Notes: generated by a model not told the origin, from the sequence alone. DNA of 33,956 nt from an uncultured Lachnospiraceae bacterium (GCA_910585765.1 CAJUES010000004.1:78386-112341); one strand, 5' to 3'. Counted from the stretch's first letter, positions 15,810 to 23,996 are shown. Numbers and translations are program-made.

Positions 15810-15959
15810 ACTTATTTGCGGTTTGCATGAATTTCTGAACAGTTCCTTAGGACTTTGCACTGCGCTGCGAAGCCCGTGAGAAAGCATAGTGGCTGGAAGG
15901 CATCAGGCCAACCGCGAAGCTTTTTGTTTGCATTACCGCGATATTCTTCCATGAAATGA
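15810..15959. other. non-coding spacer between divergent promoters
   Basis: The spacer lies between the divergent promoters of the ABC leader and gpmI. It holds a relatively GC-rich block (about 15840-15930) that stands out from its AT-rich flanks and a 68-codon minus-strand open frame (15812-16018) with only the ordinary look of a chance ORF. I cannot assign a function; a repeated intergenic element is possible. Confidence 0.3.
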
Positions 15960-15988
15960 TTGCGCATATGCGGAAAAAAGTGTATACT
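15960..15988 (+). promoter_or_regulatory. sigma-A promoter for gpmI
   Basis: TTGCGC at 15960-15965 and TATACT at 15983-15988, with a 17-base spacer. The predicted start near 15995 gives a 5' leader of about 77 bases before the gpmI ATG. Confidence 0.65.
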
Positions 15989-16071
15989 TGAGAGGAGTGT
16001 GAGATCACATTTTTTCAATTACTTCAAATATGATGCAGATAAAAAAATAGAAAAGGAGAGTAAAGTAAATC

Positions 16072-17613
16072 ATGAGCAAGAAAACGACGGTACTAATGAT
16101 CCTTGACGGTTATGGATTGAATGAACAGACAGAGCACAATGCAGTGGCACTCGGCAGGACGCCTGTCATGGACAGGCTGATGAAGGAGTATCCGTTCGCG
16201 AGGGGGAATGCGAGCGGTATGGCAGTGGGACTTCCTGACGGACAGATGGGCAACTCTGAGGTGGGACACTTAAACATGGGCGCGGGGAGGATCGTCTACC
16301 AGGAGCTTACCAGAATCACGAAGGAGATCCAGGATGGGACTTTCTTTGAGAATCCGGCGCTCATGGAGGCTGTGGAAAACTGCAAAGCGAAGGGTTCCGC
16401 GCTGCATCTGTTCGGACTCCTGTCGGACGGCGGCGTCCACAGCCACAATACGCATCTGTACGGTCTGCTGGAGCTGGCAAAGCGCAGCGGACTCTCGGAT
16501 GTCTACGTACACTGTTTCCTCGACGGACGCGACACGCCGCCTGCATCGGGAAAAGGCTTTGCGGAGGCGCTTGAGGCGAAGATGGCAGAGATCGGCGTAG
16601 GCAGGATCGCGTCTGTCATGGGGCGTTACTACGCGATGGACAGGGACAACAACTATGACCGTGTGCAGAAAGCATACGAGGCCATGACAGCGGGCATCGG
16701 CGAGCAGGCAGCGTCCGGTCCGGCTGGAATACAGCAGTCCTACGACAATGACAAGACAGACGAGTTTGTACTTCCGACTGTGGTGGCGGAGAACGGCAGG
16801 GCGATCGCGACGATCAAGGACGGCGACTCAGTCATTTTCTTCAATTTCAGACCAGACCGCGCAAGGGAGATCACAAGGGCGTTCTGCGATGATGATTTCA
16901 AGGGCTTTGACAGAAAGCGCCTGGATCTGAAATACGTCTGCTTCTCAGACTATGACCCGACGATCCCGAACAAGTCTGTCGCATTCCACAAGATTTCGGT
17001 GACGAATACCTTTGGCGAGTGGCTTGCGGCGAACAAGATGACGCAGGCAAGGATCGCAGAGACGGAGAAATACGCCCATGTCACCTTCTTCTTTAACGGC
17101 GGCGTGGAGGAGCCGAACGAGGGTGAGGACAGGGTGCTCGTGCCTTCTCCGAAGGAGGTGGCGACCTATGACCTGAAACCGGAGATGAGTGCTTACACAG
17201 TCTGCGACAAACTCACGGAAGCGATCCGGTCCGGCAAGTATGATGTCATCATCATCAATTTTGCAAATCCCGACATGGTGGGACATACAGGCGTTGAGGA
17301 GGCTGCGATCAAGGCGGTCGAGGCAGTTGACGAGTGTGTCGGAAAGGCAGTCGATGCGATCCTGGAAGTGAACGGCACAATGTTCATCTGCGCGGATCAC
17401 GGCAATGCGGAACAGCTTGTGGACTATGAGACAGGCGCTCCGTTCACGGCGCACACGACGAACCCGGTTCCGTTCATCCTCGTGAACTATGATCCGGCGT
17501 ACACATTGCGCGAGGGCGGCTGCCTTGCGGATATCGTGCCCACGCTGATCGAGACGATGGGGATGCAGCAGCCGGAGGAGATGACAGGCAAGTCGCTGCT
17601 GGTGCGCAGGTAG
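16072..17613 (+). CDS. gpmI: 2,3-bisphosphoglycerate-independent phosphoglycerate mutase
   Basis: 513 residues, the usual length. It interconverts 3- and 2-phosphoglycerate in glycolysis using two Mn ions and a phosphoserine intermediate. The metal ligand D12 is in MILDGYGLN, and the phosphorylated Ser is S62 in MGNSEVGHLNMGAGR. Further signatures are HCFLDGRDTPP, GRYYAMDRDNN, FNFRPDRAREI, NFANPDMVGHTG and FICADHGNAEQ. AAAGGAGAG precedes the ATG. The next glycolytic enzyme, enolase, follows, but a strong terminator separates the two genes. Confidence 0.97.
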   Translation: MSKKTTVLMILDGYGLNEQTEHNAVALGRTPVMDRLMKEYPFARGNASGMAVGLPDGQMGNSEVGHLNMGAGRIVYQELTRITKEIQDGTFFENPALMEAVENCKAKGSALHLFGLLSDGGVHSHNTHLYGLLELAKRSGLSDVYVHCFLDGRDTPPASGKGFAEALEAKMAEIGVGRIASVMGRYYAMDRDNNYDRVQKAYEAMTAGIGEQAASGPAGIQQSYDNDKTDEFVLPTVVAENGRAIATIKDGDSVIFFNFRPDRAREITRAFCDDDFKGFDRKRLDLKYVCFSDYDPTIPNKSVAFHKISVTNTFGEWLAANKMTQARIAETEKYAHVTFFFNGGVEEPNEGEDRVLVPSPKEVATYDLKPEMSAYTVCDKLTEAIRSGKYDVIIINFANPDMVGHTGVEEAAIKAVEAVDECVGKAVDAILEVNGTMFICADHGNAEQLVDYETGAPFTAHTTNPVPFILVNYDPAYTLREGGCLADIVPTLIETMGMQQPEEMTGKSLLVRR

Positions 17614-17700
17614 GCGCGACGGTTGCGAAGGATCTACGAAGGCTTCCCGATCAAAGTACAGTGAACGGAAGCGTATCATAAAGTATCATAAAATAGAAAA

Positions 17701-17737
17701 ATGCAGGAGATTGTGAAGGATCTCCTGCATTTTTTTG
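17701..17737 (+). terminator. rho-independent terminator after gpmI
   Basis: ATGCAGGAGAT pairs perfectly with ATCTCCTGCAT around a nine-base loop and is followed by seven T. It rules out the ATG at 17701 as the start of enolase. Confidence 0.9.
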
Positions 17738-17808
17738 CGTGTTCGGGAAATACTGTTGAGGAGAAGATCTTACTTCGAGAGGCTATGGTAAAGTTTAGGA
17801 GGGCAGTT

Positions 17809-19191
17809 ATGAGAGCAACGCATTATAAGATTACGGATGTTCACGCGAGGGAAGTGCTGGATTCCAGGGGAAATCCGACTGTGGAGGCAGTGGTCACGGT
17901 CAATGACAGCTGGGAAGGACGGGCGAGCGTGCCGTCAGGGGCGAGTACCGGAAAGTTCGAGGCAGTCGAGTTGAGAGACGGTGAGATGCGATACATGGGG
18001 CTTGGCGTGGAGAAGGCAGTCAACAATGTAAACACAAAGATCAGGGATAAGCTGGTGGGCATCGATGTGTGCGACCAGAAATTGATCGACCACATTCTGG
18101 TGGACACTGACGGGACAGACAACAAGGGGAATCTGGGGGCAAACGCCACACTGAGCGTGTCGATGGCAGCCGCGCGCGCAGCCGCAGATGCCTTGGGAAT
18201 GACGCTGTACAGGTATCTGGGGGGCGTGAAACCGGACAGGCTTCCGGTGCCGATGATGAACATCTTAAACGGCGGCAGACACGCGACGAACACGGTGGAT
18301 TTTCAGGAATTTATGATCATGCCGGTCTCCGCGGCAAACTTCCGCGAGGCGCTGAGGATCTGTGCGGAGATCTATCACAATCTCAGGAAAATATGCCACA
18401 GGAAGGGGCTGTCGACAGGTGTGGGCGATGAGGGCGGATTTGCGCCGGATCTTCCCGACGCATTTGCCGTTCTCGACCTGATCGTGGAGGCAGTCAAGGC
18501 GGCTGGCTATGTGCCGGGACAGGATATCCGGATCGCGCTCGACGTGGCGGCATCCGAACTGTACAACGAGCAGGATGGCACATATCATTTCAGCGGCGAG
18601 ACAGAGTTGAAGCGCAGGCAGGCTTCGGCAGACAATGTGGCGTGCGCATGCTATGAGGCGGGGGACGTGCCGGGCTGTGTGGATGACGATCATGTGATCC
18701 GACGCACTACGGAGGAGATGATCGTCTACTATGAGCGGCTGATTGAGCGCTATCCGATCATATCGATCGAGGATGGTCTGGCGGAGGACGACTGGGACGG
18801 CTGGGCAGAACTCACCAGACGCATCGGTGACAAGGTACAGCTCGTGGGGGATGATCTGTTCGTCACCAACACAAAGCGCCTTGACGCCGGTATCAAGAAG
18901 AGGGTGGCAAACGCGATCCTCGTAAAGGTCAACCAGATCGGCACGGTGAGCGAGGCGGTCGAGGCGGTGGAGATGGCACAGCACAATGCATACAAGGCTG
19001 TGATCAGTCACAGGAGCGGCGAGACGGAGGACTCCTTTATCGCGGATCTGGCAGTGGCGATGAACGCCGGGCAGATCAAGACCGGAGCACCGTGCAGAAG
19101 TGACCGGGTGGCAAAATACAACCAGCTGCTGCGCATCGAGGAGGAGATCGATGTTGTTTCCAGATATTTGAATCCTTTTGATAAGATCTGA
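17809..19191 (+). CDS. eno: enolase with an internal insertion
   Basis: 460 residues from the ATG at 17809 (AGGAGGG upstream), about 30 longer than typical bacterial enolase. It dehydrates 2-phosphoglycerate to phosphoenolpyruvate. Catalytic and Mg-binding residues are all visible: E208 in GVGDEGG, D245 in IALDVAASE, E321 in SIEDGL, D348 in VGDDLF, K373 in LVKVNQIGT, and H401 in SHRSGETED. An extra segment at about residues 267-298 separates YHFSGE from TTEEMIVYYE and contains CAC, GC and DDDH. That position is a surface loop after the beta strand of D245 in known structures. It lies directly after gpmI but behind a terminator, so it is likely transcribed separately or by readthrough. Confidence 0.95.
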   Translation: MRATHYKITDVHAREVLDSRGNPTVEAVVTVNDSWEGRASVPSGASTGKFEAVELRDGEMRYMGLGVEKAVNNVNTKIRDKLVGIDVCDQKLIDHILVDTDGTDNKGNLGANATLSVSMAAARAAADALGMTLYRYLGGVKPDRLPVPMMNILNGGRHATNTVDFQEFMIMPVSAANFREALRICAEIYHNLRKICHRKGLSTGVGDEGGFAPDLPDAFAVLDLIVEAVKAAGYVPGQDIRIALDVAASELYNEQDGTYHFSGETELKRRQASADNVACACYEAGDVPGCVDDDHVIRRTTEEMIVYYERLIERYPIISIEDGLAEDDWDGWAELTRRIGDKVQLVGDDLFVTNTKRLDAGIKKRVANAILVKVNQIGTVSEAVEAVEMAQHNAYKAVISHRSGETEDSFIADLAVAMNAGQIKTGAPCRSDRVAKYNQLLRIEEEIDVVSRYLNPFDKI

Positions 19192-19199
19192 TGCAGGTT

Positions 19200-19249
19200 A
19201 GGTACACCAAACCAGGCAAAAAACGGTTTCTGCGTGGTTTGGTGTACCT
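19200..19249. repeat. perfect 15-base inverted repeat after eno
   Basis: AGGTACACCAAACCA (19200-19214) and TGGTTTGGTGTACCT (19235-19249) flank a 20-base centre. There is no T run on either strand, so classical rho-independent termination is uncertain. It starts nine bases after the eno stop, so ending or stabilising the eno transcript is the simplest role. Confidence 0.6.
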
Positions 19250-19283
19250 GATCGCACAAAAAGATAGTCAATATTTCACAAGA

Positions 19284-19306
19284 ATTGTCTGACAAATATA
19301 GACAAT
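19284..19306. other. inverted repeat, possible operator
   Basis: ATTGTCT and AGACAAT are perfectly symmetric around a nine-base spacer in AT-rich DNA. The size fits a dimeric regulator site, but no associated gene is evident. Confidence 0.3.
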
Positions 19307-19366
19307 ATGCGAAATTTACATAAATTTTTCAAATAATATAAAAAATACCAAAAATTCACCGATATA

Positions 19367-19530
19367 TATAATGCGCAGCTAAATATGAGTGAAAACAGTG
19401 GTGAGAGATGTATAACAATACCCTAATATGCCAAAAACGGATCTTATCACTGTTTGAATGAAATATTTTCAAGATAGGGTGTCTAATGGTCTGGATGAGT
19501 ATTCAGAATATTAGATACCCTATTTTGATT
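19367..19530 (+). ncRNA. candidate structured RNA with two hairpins before secG
   Basis: A TATAAT at 19367-19372 (no good -35) is followed by hairpin 1, AAACAGTGGTGAGA (19393-19406) pairing with TCTTATCACTGTTT (19442-19455), and hairpin 2, ATAGGGTGTCTAAT (19474-19487) pairing with ATTAGATACCCTAT (19510-19523), then TTTTGATTTTCT. All non-Watson-Crick positions are G-U when read as plus-strand RNA but would be C-A on the other strand, which supports transcription to the right. ATACCCTA in loop 1 (19418-19425) can pair with TAGGGTGT of hairpin 2, an alternative fold. No known RNA family was recognised. Confidence 0.45.
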
Positions 19531-19587
19531 TTCTGGTTTGGATTTTGGATGCGGGCTGACTGAAAATACTGAAAAACAAAAAAACAG

Positions 19588-19616
19588 TTGAAATGTACAT
19601 GGAGGTATGATAAACT
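19588..19616 (+). promoter_or_regulatory. possible promoter for secG
   Basis: TTGAAA at 19588-19593 and TAAACT at 19611-19616, spacer 17. The -10 is imperfect. It would start the transcript about 60 bases before the secG ATG. Confidence 0.4.
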
Positions 19617-19683
19617 ATTTCTCGATAGCAGGCTTGACCGTGCGACAGGGCAGTCTGCATGTTGTCAGCGGGGAGGTGTGAAG

Positions 19684-19920
19684 ATGGCAGCGTTGAGAAT
19701 CGTTTTAATGATTATTTTAATATTGGTTTCTATCGTTTTTACGGTGATCGTTTTGATGCAGGAAGGCAAATCCGCGGGACTTGGAGCGATCAGCGGTGCA
19801 GCTGAGACTTACTGGGGCAAGAACAAAGGCCGTTCCATGGAGGGGGCGCTTGTCAAGATTACCAAGTTTTTGGGCATTGCATTCATGTTGCTCGCAATTG
19901 TTTTAAATATCAATTTTTAG
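19684..19920 (+). CDS. secG: preprotein translocase subunit SecG
   Basis: 78 residues from the ATG at 19684, with GGGGAGGTG upstream; a longer frame upstream has no family similarity. Two membrane segments are seen: LRIVLMIILILVSIVFTVIVL near the N-terminus and FLGIAFMLLAIVLNI at the C-terminus. Between them is the conserved cytosolic loop with MQEGKSAGLGAISGAAETYWGKNKGRS. SecG assists SecYE in protein export. The secG-rnr-smpB order seen here is common in Firmicutes. Confidence 0.94.
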   Translation: MAALRIVLMIILILVSIVFTVIVLMQEGKSAGLGAISGAAETYWGKNKGRSMEGALVKITKFLGIAFMLLAIVLNINF

Positions 19921-19949
19921 TAGATGATTATATTTAAGATAAAACGATG

Positions 19950-19977
19950 AAACACTCTTGTAACAAGAGTGTTTTTT
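19950..19977 (+). terminator. rho-independent terminator after secG
   Basis: AAACACTCTT pairs with AAGAGTGTTT around GTAAC and runs into TTTTTT. It lies 30 bases after the secG stop and partly separates secG from rnr. Confidence 0.85.
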
Positions 19978-20081
19978 CGTAATTGACACAGGACTTTTCA
20001 CAATAAGCGTTCGAGGAGAGATTTCGGAGACTGTCAAAAGAGACTCCGGGAGGCTGTTCAAAACAAAAAGGAGGGATTGGA

Positions 20082-22238
20082 ATGTCTGATAAGAGGAAAA
20101 AGGTGATCATGGATCTGGTGTCGGCAGAGTTTTACGTGCCAATGAAGGAGAAGGAGCTTGCGGTCATGCTGCAGGTGTCCAGGGACGACAGGGGAGAACT
20201 GAACCGGATCTTAAACGAACTGCTGGCGGAGGGAAAGCTCTCGCTCACCAGGAAAGGGAAGTTTATCAAGGCGAAACATTCAGACAGGGAGCTTATCGGT
20301 ACATTCATCAGTCATCCGAAGGGCTTTGGATTTGTGGAGATCGACGGAAGGGATGAGGATCTGTATATTCCCGAGAATTTCGTGAACGGGGCTTTCCACA
20401 AGGATACAGTCAGGGTGTCGCTGCTGTCAGGAAACAGCGCGGGGCAGAATGGCAGGCGCCAGGAGGCACAGGTCGTGGAGATCCTGGCAAGGGGCATGAA
20501 GCAGATCGTGGGGATCTATGACAAGAGCAATAAGAACTACGGCTTTGTCATCCCGGACAACACGAAGATCTGCGAGGATGTCTTCGTGTCCGCGGAGCGC
20601 TCCAAAGGGGCTGTGTCAGGGCACAAGGTCGTCTGCGAGATCACGGATTACGGCAAAAACAACCGGAAGCCGGAGGGAAAGATAACGGAGATCCTGGGGC
20701 ATGTCAACGACCCCGGCGTGGATATCATGTCGATCGTGAAGGGATATGAGCTGCCGACCGAATTTTCCGAGAAGATCATGCACCAGGTGGAGCGGGTGGC
20801 AAATGAAGTGTCCGAGGCGGATATGGCAGGGCGTCGTGACCTGCGCGCTGTACAGATGGTGACGATCGACGGCGAGGATGCGAAGGACCTCGACGATGCG
20901 GTCAGCCTCACCAGAGACGGCGCGCTGTACCAGCTGGGTGTGCACATCGCGGATGTGACCAACTATGTGCAGGAGAACTCTGCGCTGGACTGGGAGGCGA
21001 GAGAGCGCGGAACGAGTGTCTATCTGGTGGACAGGGTGATCCCCATGCTGCCGCATAAGCTCTCCAACGGTATCTGTTCCCTGAATGCGGGGGAGAACAG
21101 GCTGGCGCTGAGCTGTCTCATGACGATCGATCAGAAGGGCGAGGTGGTGAGCCATGAGATCGTGGAGTCCGTCATCAGAGTGGACCGGCGCATGTCCTAC
21201 ACGAGTGTGAAAAAGATTCTGGACGACAAAGATGAGGAGACGTGCAGGGAGTACGAAGAGCTGGTGCCGATGTTTGAATTGATGCGGGAGCTTGCCGGAA
21301 TACTGCGCGAGAAGCGCAAAAAGAGAGGGTCTATCGATTTTGATTTCCCGGAGAGCAGGATCATCCTGGACGGACAGGGGCATCCGGTCGAGATCAAGCC
21401 GTATGAGCGGAATGTGGCGACCAAGATCATCGAGGATTTCATGCTGATCGCCAACGAGACTGTCGCAGAGCACTTTCACTGGATGGAGCTGCCGTTCGTG
21501 TACAGGACGCACGACAATCCCGATCCGGAAAAGATCAGCAAACTTGGCACGTTTATCCGGAATTTCGGATATTCGATCAAGAGCAGGCAGGAGGAGATCC
21601 ATCCCAAGGAATTGCAGAAACTGCTCGCGAAGATCGAGGACACACCGGAGGAGGCGCTGATCAGCAGACTGACGCTGAGAAGTATGAAGCAGGCAAAGTA
21701 CACGATAGACTGCACGGGGCATTTCGGGCTGGCGTGCCAGTATTACTGTCACTTCACCTCGCCGATCCGGCGCTATCCTGATCTGCAGATCCACCGCATC
21801 ATCAAAGAGCAGATCCGCGGAAGGCTGAACGAGAAGCGCATCGAACATTACCGTGAGATCCTGCCGGAGGTGGCAAAGCACTCGTCTGAGATGGAACGGC
21901 GCGCGGACGAGGCGGAGCGCGAGACTGACAAGCTCAAGAAAGTCGAGTTCATGGAGCAGCATATCGGCGAGATCTACGAGGGTGTGATCTCCTCGATCAC
22001 AACGTGGGGCGTGTATGTGGAGCTGCCCAACACGATCGAGGGCATGATCCATGTGTCCATGCTGCCGGGAGATTATTTCTACTACGATGAGGAGACTTAC
22101 GAGATGGTGGGGCAGGCTACGGATATCCGGTATAAGCTCGGACAGAAGATACTGGTCAGAGTCAACGCGACAGACAGGCTCCTCAGGACGATCGATTTTG
22201 ACATTCCGCTGGAAAATGACGAAGAGAGGGAATTATAA
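20082..22238 (+). CDS. rnr: ribonuclease R (3'-5' exoribonuclease)
   Basis: 718 residues. The N-terminus holds a short winged-helix-like region and two cold-shock (OB) domains (IGTFISHPKGFGFVEI; GIYDKSNKNYGFVIPD). The RNB catalytic domain has its acidic cluster in TIDGEDAKDLDDAVSL at about residues 260-275, and CHFTSPIRRYPDLQIHR further on. A C-terminal S1 domain begins near residue 628 (GEIYEGVISSITTWGVYVELPN). RNase R degrades structured RNA and works with tmRNA-SmpB on stalled messages. AAGGAGG precedes the ATG. A consensus TTGACA at 19983-19988 lacks an obvious -10 partner. Its stop overlaps the smpB start by one base (TAATG). Confidence 0.97.
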   Translation: MSDKRKKVIMDLVSAEFYVPMKEKELAVMLQVSRDDRGELNRILNELLAEGKLSLTRKGKFIKAKHSDRELIGTFISHPKGFGFVEIDGRDEDLYIPENFVNGAFHKDTVRVSLLSGNSAGQNGRRQEAQVVEILARGMKQIVGIYDKSNKNYGFVIPDNTKICEDVFVSAERSKGAVSGHKVVCEITDYGKNNRKPEGKITEILGHVNDPGVDIMSIVKGYELPTEFSEKIMHQVERVANEVSEADMAGRRDLRAVQMVTIDGEDAKDLDDAVSLTRDGALYQLGVHIADVTNYVQENSALDWEARERGTSVYLVDRVIPMLPHKLSNGICSLNAGENRLALSCLMTIDQKGEVVSHEIVESVIRVDRRMSYTSVKKILDDKDEETCREYEELVPMFELMRELAGILREKRKKRGSIDFDFPESRIILDGQGHPVEIKPYERNVATKIIEDFMLIANETVAEHFHWMELPFVYRTHDNPDPEKISKLGTFIRNFGYSIKSRQEEIHPKELQKLLAKIEDTPEEALISRLTLRSMKQAKYTIDCTGHFGLACQYYCHFTSPIRRYPDLQIHRIIKEQIRGRLNEKRIEHYREILPEVAKHSSEMERRADEAERETDKLKKVEFMEQHIGEIYEGVISSITTWGVYVELPNTIEGMIHVSMLPGDYFYYDEETYEMVGQATDIRYKLGQKILVRVNATDRLLRTIDFDIPLENDEEREL

Positions 22239-22705
22239 TGGCAAAGAATGAGGCAATGAAGCTGGTTGCCAACAACAAGAAGGCATATCATGACTATTTT
22301 ATAGAGGAGAAGTATGAGTGCGGTATCGCGCTCCACGGCACGGAAGTGAAGTCCCTGCGCATGGGGAGGTGCAGCATCAAGGAGGCGTTCGTCCGCATCG
22401 AGAATGCGGAGGTTTTCGTGTATGGCATGCACATCTCCCCGTACGAGAAGGGAAATATCTTTAATAAGGATCCGCTGCGCGTGAAAAAGCTGCTGCTGCA
22501 CAAGCAGGAGATCAACAAGCTTCTGGGAAAGATCAAGGAAAAGGGATATACGCTGGTGCCGCTGCAGGTGTACTTTTCCAACGGCAGGGCGAAGGTGGAG
22601 ATCGGGCTTGCGCGCGGCAAGAAACTGTATGACAAGCGCGATGACATCGCGAAGAAGGACGCGCGGCGCGAGACGGAGCGCGAGTTTAAGGTGAAGAATC
22701 TGTAA
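22238..22705 (+). CDS. smpB: SsrA (tmRNA)-binding protein
   Basis: 155 residues, the normal length. Signatures: VANNKKAYHDYFIEEKYECGIALHGTEVKSLRMGRCSIKEAFVRIE, then HISPYEKGNIFN, LRVKKLLLHKQEI and the basic C-terminal tail KLYDKRDDIAKKDARRETEREFK. It brings tmRNA to stalled ribosomes. The start codon shares one base with the rnr stop, so translation is coupled. tmRNA itself was not found in this window. Confidence 0.97.
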   Translation: MAKNEAMKLVANNKKAYHDYFIEEKYECGIALHGTEVKSLRMGRCSIKEAFVRIENAEVFVYGMHISPYEKGNIFNKDPLRVKKLLLHKQEINKLLGKIKEKGYTLVPLQVYFSNGRAKVEIGLARGKKLYDKRDDIAKKDARRETEREFKVKNL

Positions 22706-22713
22706 GGGGGGTT

Positions 22714-22742
22714 AGGGGGCAAGCAGCCCCCTTGATTTTTAG
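22714..22742 (+). terminator. rho-independent terminator after smpB
   Basis: AGGGGGC pairs with GCCCCCT around AAGCA, then TGATTTTTAG. It ends the rnr-smpB transcript and faces the convergent CbiT-like gene. Confidence 0.8.
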
Positions 22743-22749
22743 TTTGGCT

Positions 22750-23658
22750 TTAGTCCTCGCGGCTCCGCGCGGTGATGATCCACGGTGCGGGATCCGACTT
22801 GAAGGTGTTGTTGCTGCGCAGCTTTGTCACAGACACCTGTATCGTCTCCACGTCGGCGAGTCCGAGCTCATGCAGTGTGTCCGGCAATCCGGCGGCAGTC
22901 TTGAAGTCAAGTGTGTAGATGACTACGTTGATGTTCGGGTTGAGCTTTGTGAGGCATTCAAGCTCCTGTTCCGTGCTTGCCGACGCGACCAGGAATACCA
23001 GCGAGGGGACGGGACACTCCGCCATGGTCTCCTCGTCCACATGGTCGATGATCCTGATGTTGTGGAGATCAAAGTGTGACACATTGTCCTCGAGTGTGGA
23101 GCGGTCCGCTTTGCTGTACTCAACTGCGATGACAGAGCCTTCTGCGGCGATGAGCGCTGCCTCGATCGCGATGCTCTCGCCGCCGATCACACAGATATCG
23201 TCCTGCGGGTCGACCATCATCTTGCTGAGGATGATCGAGCGGATCTCGCTGCCCACATAGTGGATCGAGCCGCGCTGGAGCTTCTCATTGCTCAGTCCGA
23301 TGCGGGAGGAATTTCTGGCGTTCGGGTTGATGATGAGCATGCCCGCGGAGGCGTTGATACCGCGGTTGATCATATCCTTGATCTGGTTGTGCAGGATCTC
23401 GCCGCTCGGGTCGGAACCTTCGTTGTACCAGACCTCGCACTCGCCCAGACCAGCGTTCCACAGGCGGTAGAAGATATCGTCGATCCCGGCGTTGGTGAAC
23501 ACCAGTGTGGTCTTGTGTGCCTCCACTGTGGGGATCACGTTCTTGTTCTTCTTGGTGATATCGATGATCTTGACATGTTCAAGGTCGATCGGTGTGTTCT
23601 GCGAGTAGTACTGCAGCCAGCTCAAAATGATCTCATTTGTAAAAATCTGTTTTTCCAT
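22750..23658 (-). CDS. CbiE/CbiT-like (precorrin methylase-like) orphan protein
   Basis: 302 residues. The C-terminal half resembles CbiT, the SAM-dependent precorrin-8w decarboxylating methyltransferase: RSIILSKMMVDPQDDICVIGGESIAIEAALIA, then VIAVEYSKADRSTLEDNVSHFDLHNIRII. The N-terminal half has a weak CbiE-like look (TLVFTNAGIDDIFYRLWNAGLGECEV...MLIINPNA). The SAM-binding GxGxG is degraded to IGGES, so methyltransferase activity is doubtful. No cobalamin genes are adjacent. The ATG at 23658 has AAGGGAG upstream and a promoter at 23691-23720. A structural or regulatory role, or another substrate, is possible. Confidence 0.65.
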   Translation of the reverse strand: MEKQIFTNEIILSWLQYYSQNTPIDLEHVKIIDITKKNKNVIPTVEAHKTTLVFTNAGIDDIFYRLWNAGLGECEVWYNEGSDPSGEILHNQIKDMINRGINASAGMLIINPNARNSSRIGLSNEKLQRGSIHYVGSEIRSIILSKMMVDPQDDICVIGGESIAIEAALIAAEGSVIAVEYSKADRSTLEDNVSHFDLHNIRIIDHVDEETMAECPVPSLVFLVASASTEQELECLTKLNPNINVVIYTLDFKTAAGLPDTLHELGLADVETIQVSVTKLRSNNTFKSDPAPWIITARSRED

Positions 23659-23690
23659 AGTTTGTGCTCCCTTGTTCTTATTTTTTGTGT

Positions 23691-23720
23691 ATTATACAGT
23701 TCCTTTGTCTCTTTATCCAA
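23691..23720 (-). promoter_or_regulatory. promoter of the CbiT-like gene
   Basis: On the minus strand TTGGAT (23720-23715) and a perfect TATAAT (23696-23691), spacer 18. Confidence 0.55.
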
Positions 23721-23744
23721 TTCATTCCTTCCATGATTTTTATT

Positions 23745-23996
23745 TTATCTGAAAACCGCCCACAGGATCAGACGGACAAGGCTGCTGCATGATGCAGTCA
23801 CAAAACCGGTCTTTATCAAGGTTTCTCCGACGCCCATATGGACTGCATATTGGATCTGCAGCTCCAGCGGCGGATCCTGAAAGGGGATTCCTGCTTTGAT
23901 CACACAGTAGTATGCACCGATGAAAAAAATGATAACTCCCGCTAAAATAGCTGAATTGCAAATTCTGCAGAGTATATTTTTAAAAAATATGCTCAT
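23745..23996 (-). CDS. small membrane protein of unknown function
   Basis: 83 residues with two predicted membrane segments: about residues 16-33 (AILAGVIIFFIGAYYCVI) and the C-terminal 20 residues. The loop between contains KAGIPFQDPPLELQIQYAVHMGVGETL. No catalytic motif. A GGAG lies about 13 bases before the ATG, a little far, and a plausible promoter (TTGTCA/TTATAT, spacer 17, at 24055-24083) lies upstream. It precedes the CbiT-like gene on the same strand. The composition and upstream signals look like a real gene, but I do not recognise the family. Confidence 0.6.
   Translation of the reverse strand: MSIFFKNILCRICNSAILAGVIIFFIGAYYCVIKAGIPFQDPPLELQIQYAVHMGVGETLIKTGFVTASCSSLVRLILWAVFR

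Noticed and set aside
17701..17808. Enolase start at 17701
   Set aside because: That ATG is the left arm of the gpmI terminator; the ATG at 17809 has AGGAGGG and starts the family sequence.
19588..19683. N-terminal extension of SecG
   Set aside because: It would need a TTG start, lies within the putative promoter, and has no SecG similarity; the ATG at 19684 has a strong ribosome site.
20026..20065. Imperfect direct repeat (GGAGACTGTCAAAA and GGAGGCTGTTCAAAA) before rnr
   Set aside because: Short, imperfect and without a symmetrical or operator-like layout; could be chance.
20616..22052. A 478-codon open frame antisense to rnr
   Set aside because: It mirrors the codon bias of the highly certain RNase R gene, has no ribosome site and shows no domain.
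22706..22750. tmRNA (ssrA) gene next to smpB
   Set aside because: The space holds only a terminator; no tRNA-like ends or tag-reading frame were seen anywhere nearby.
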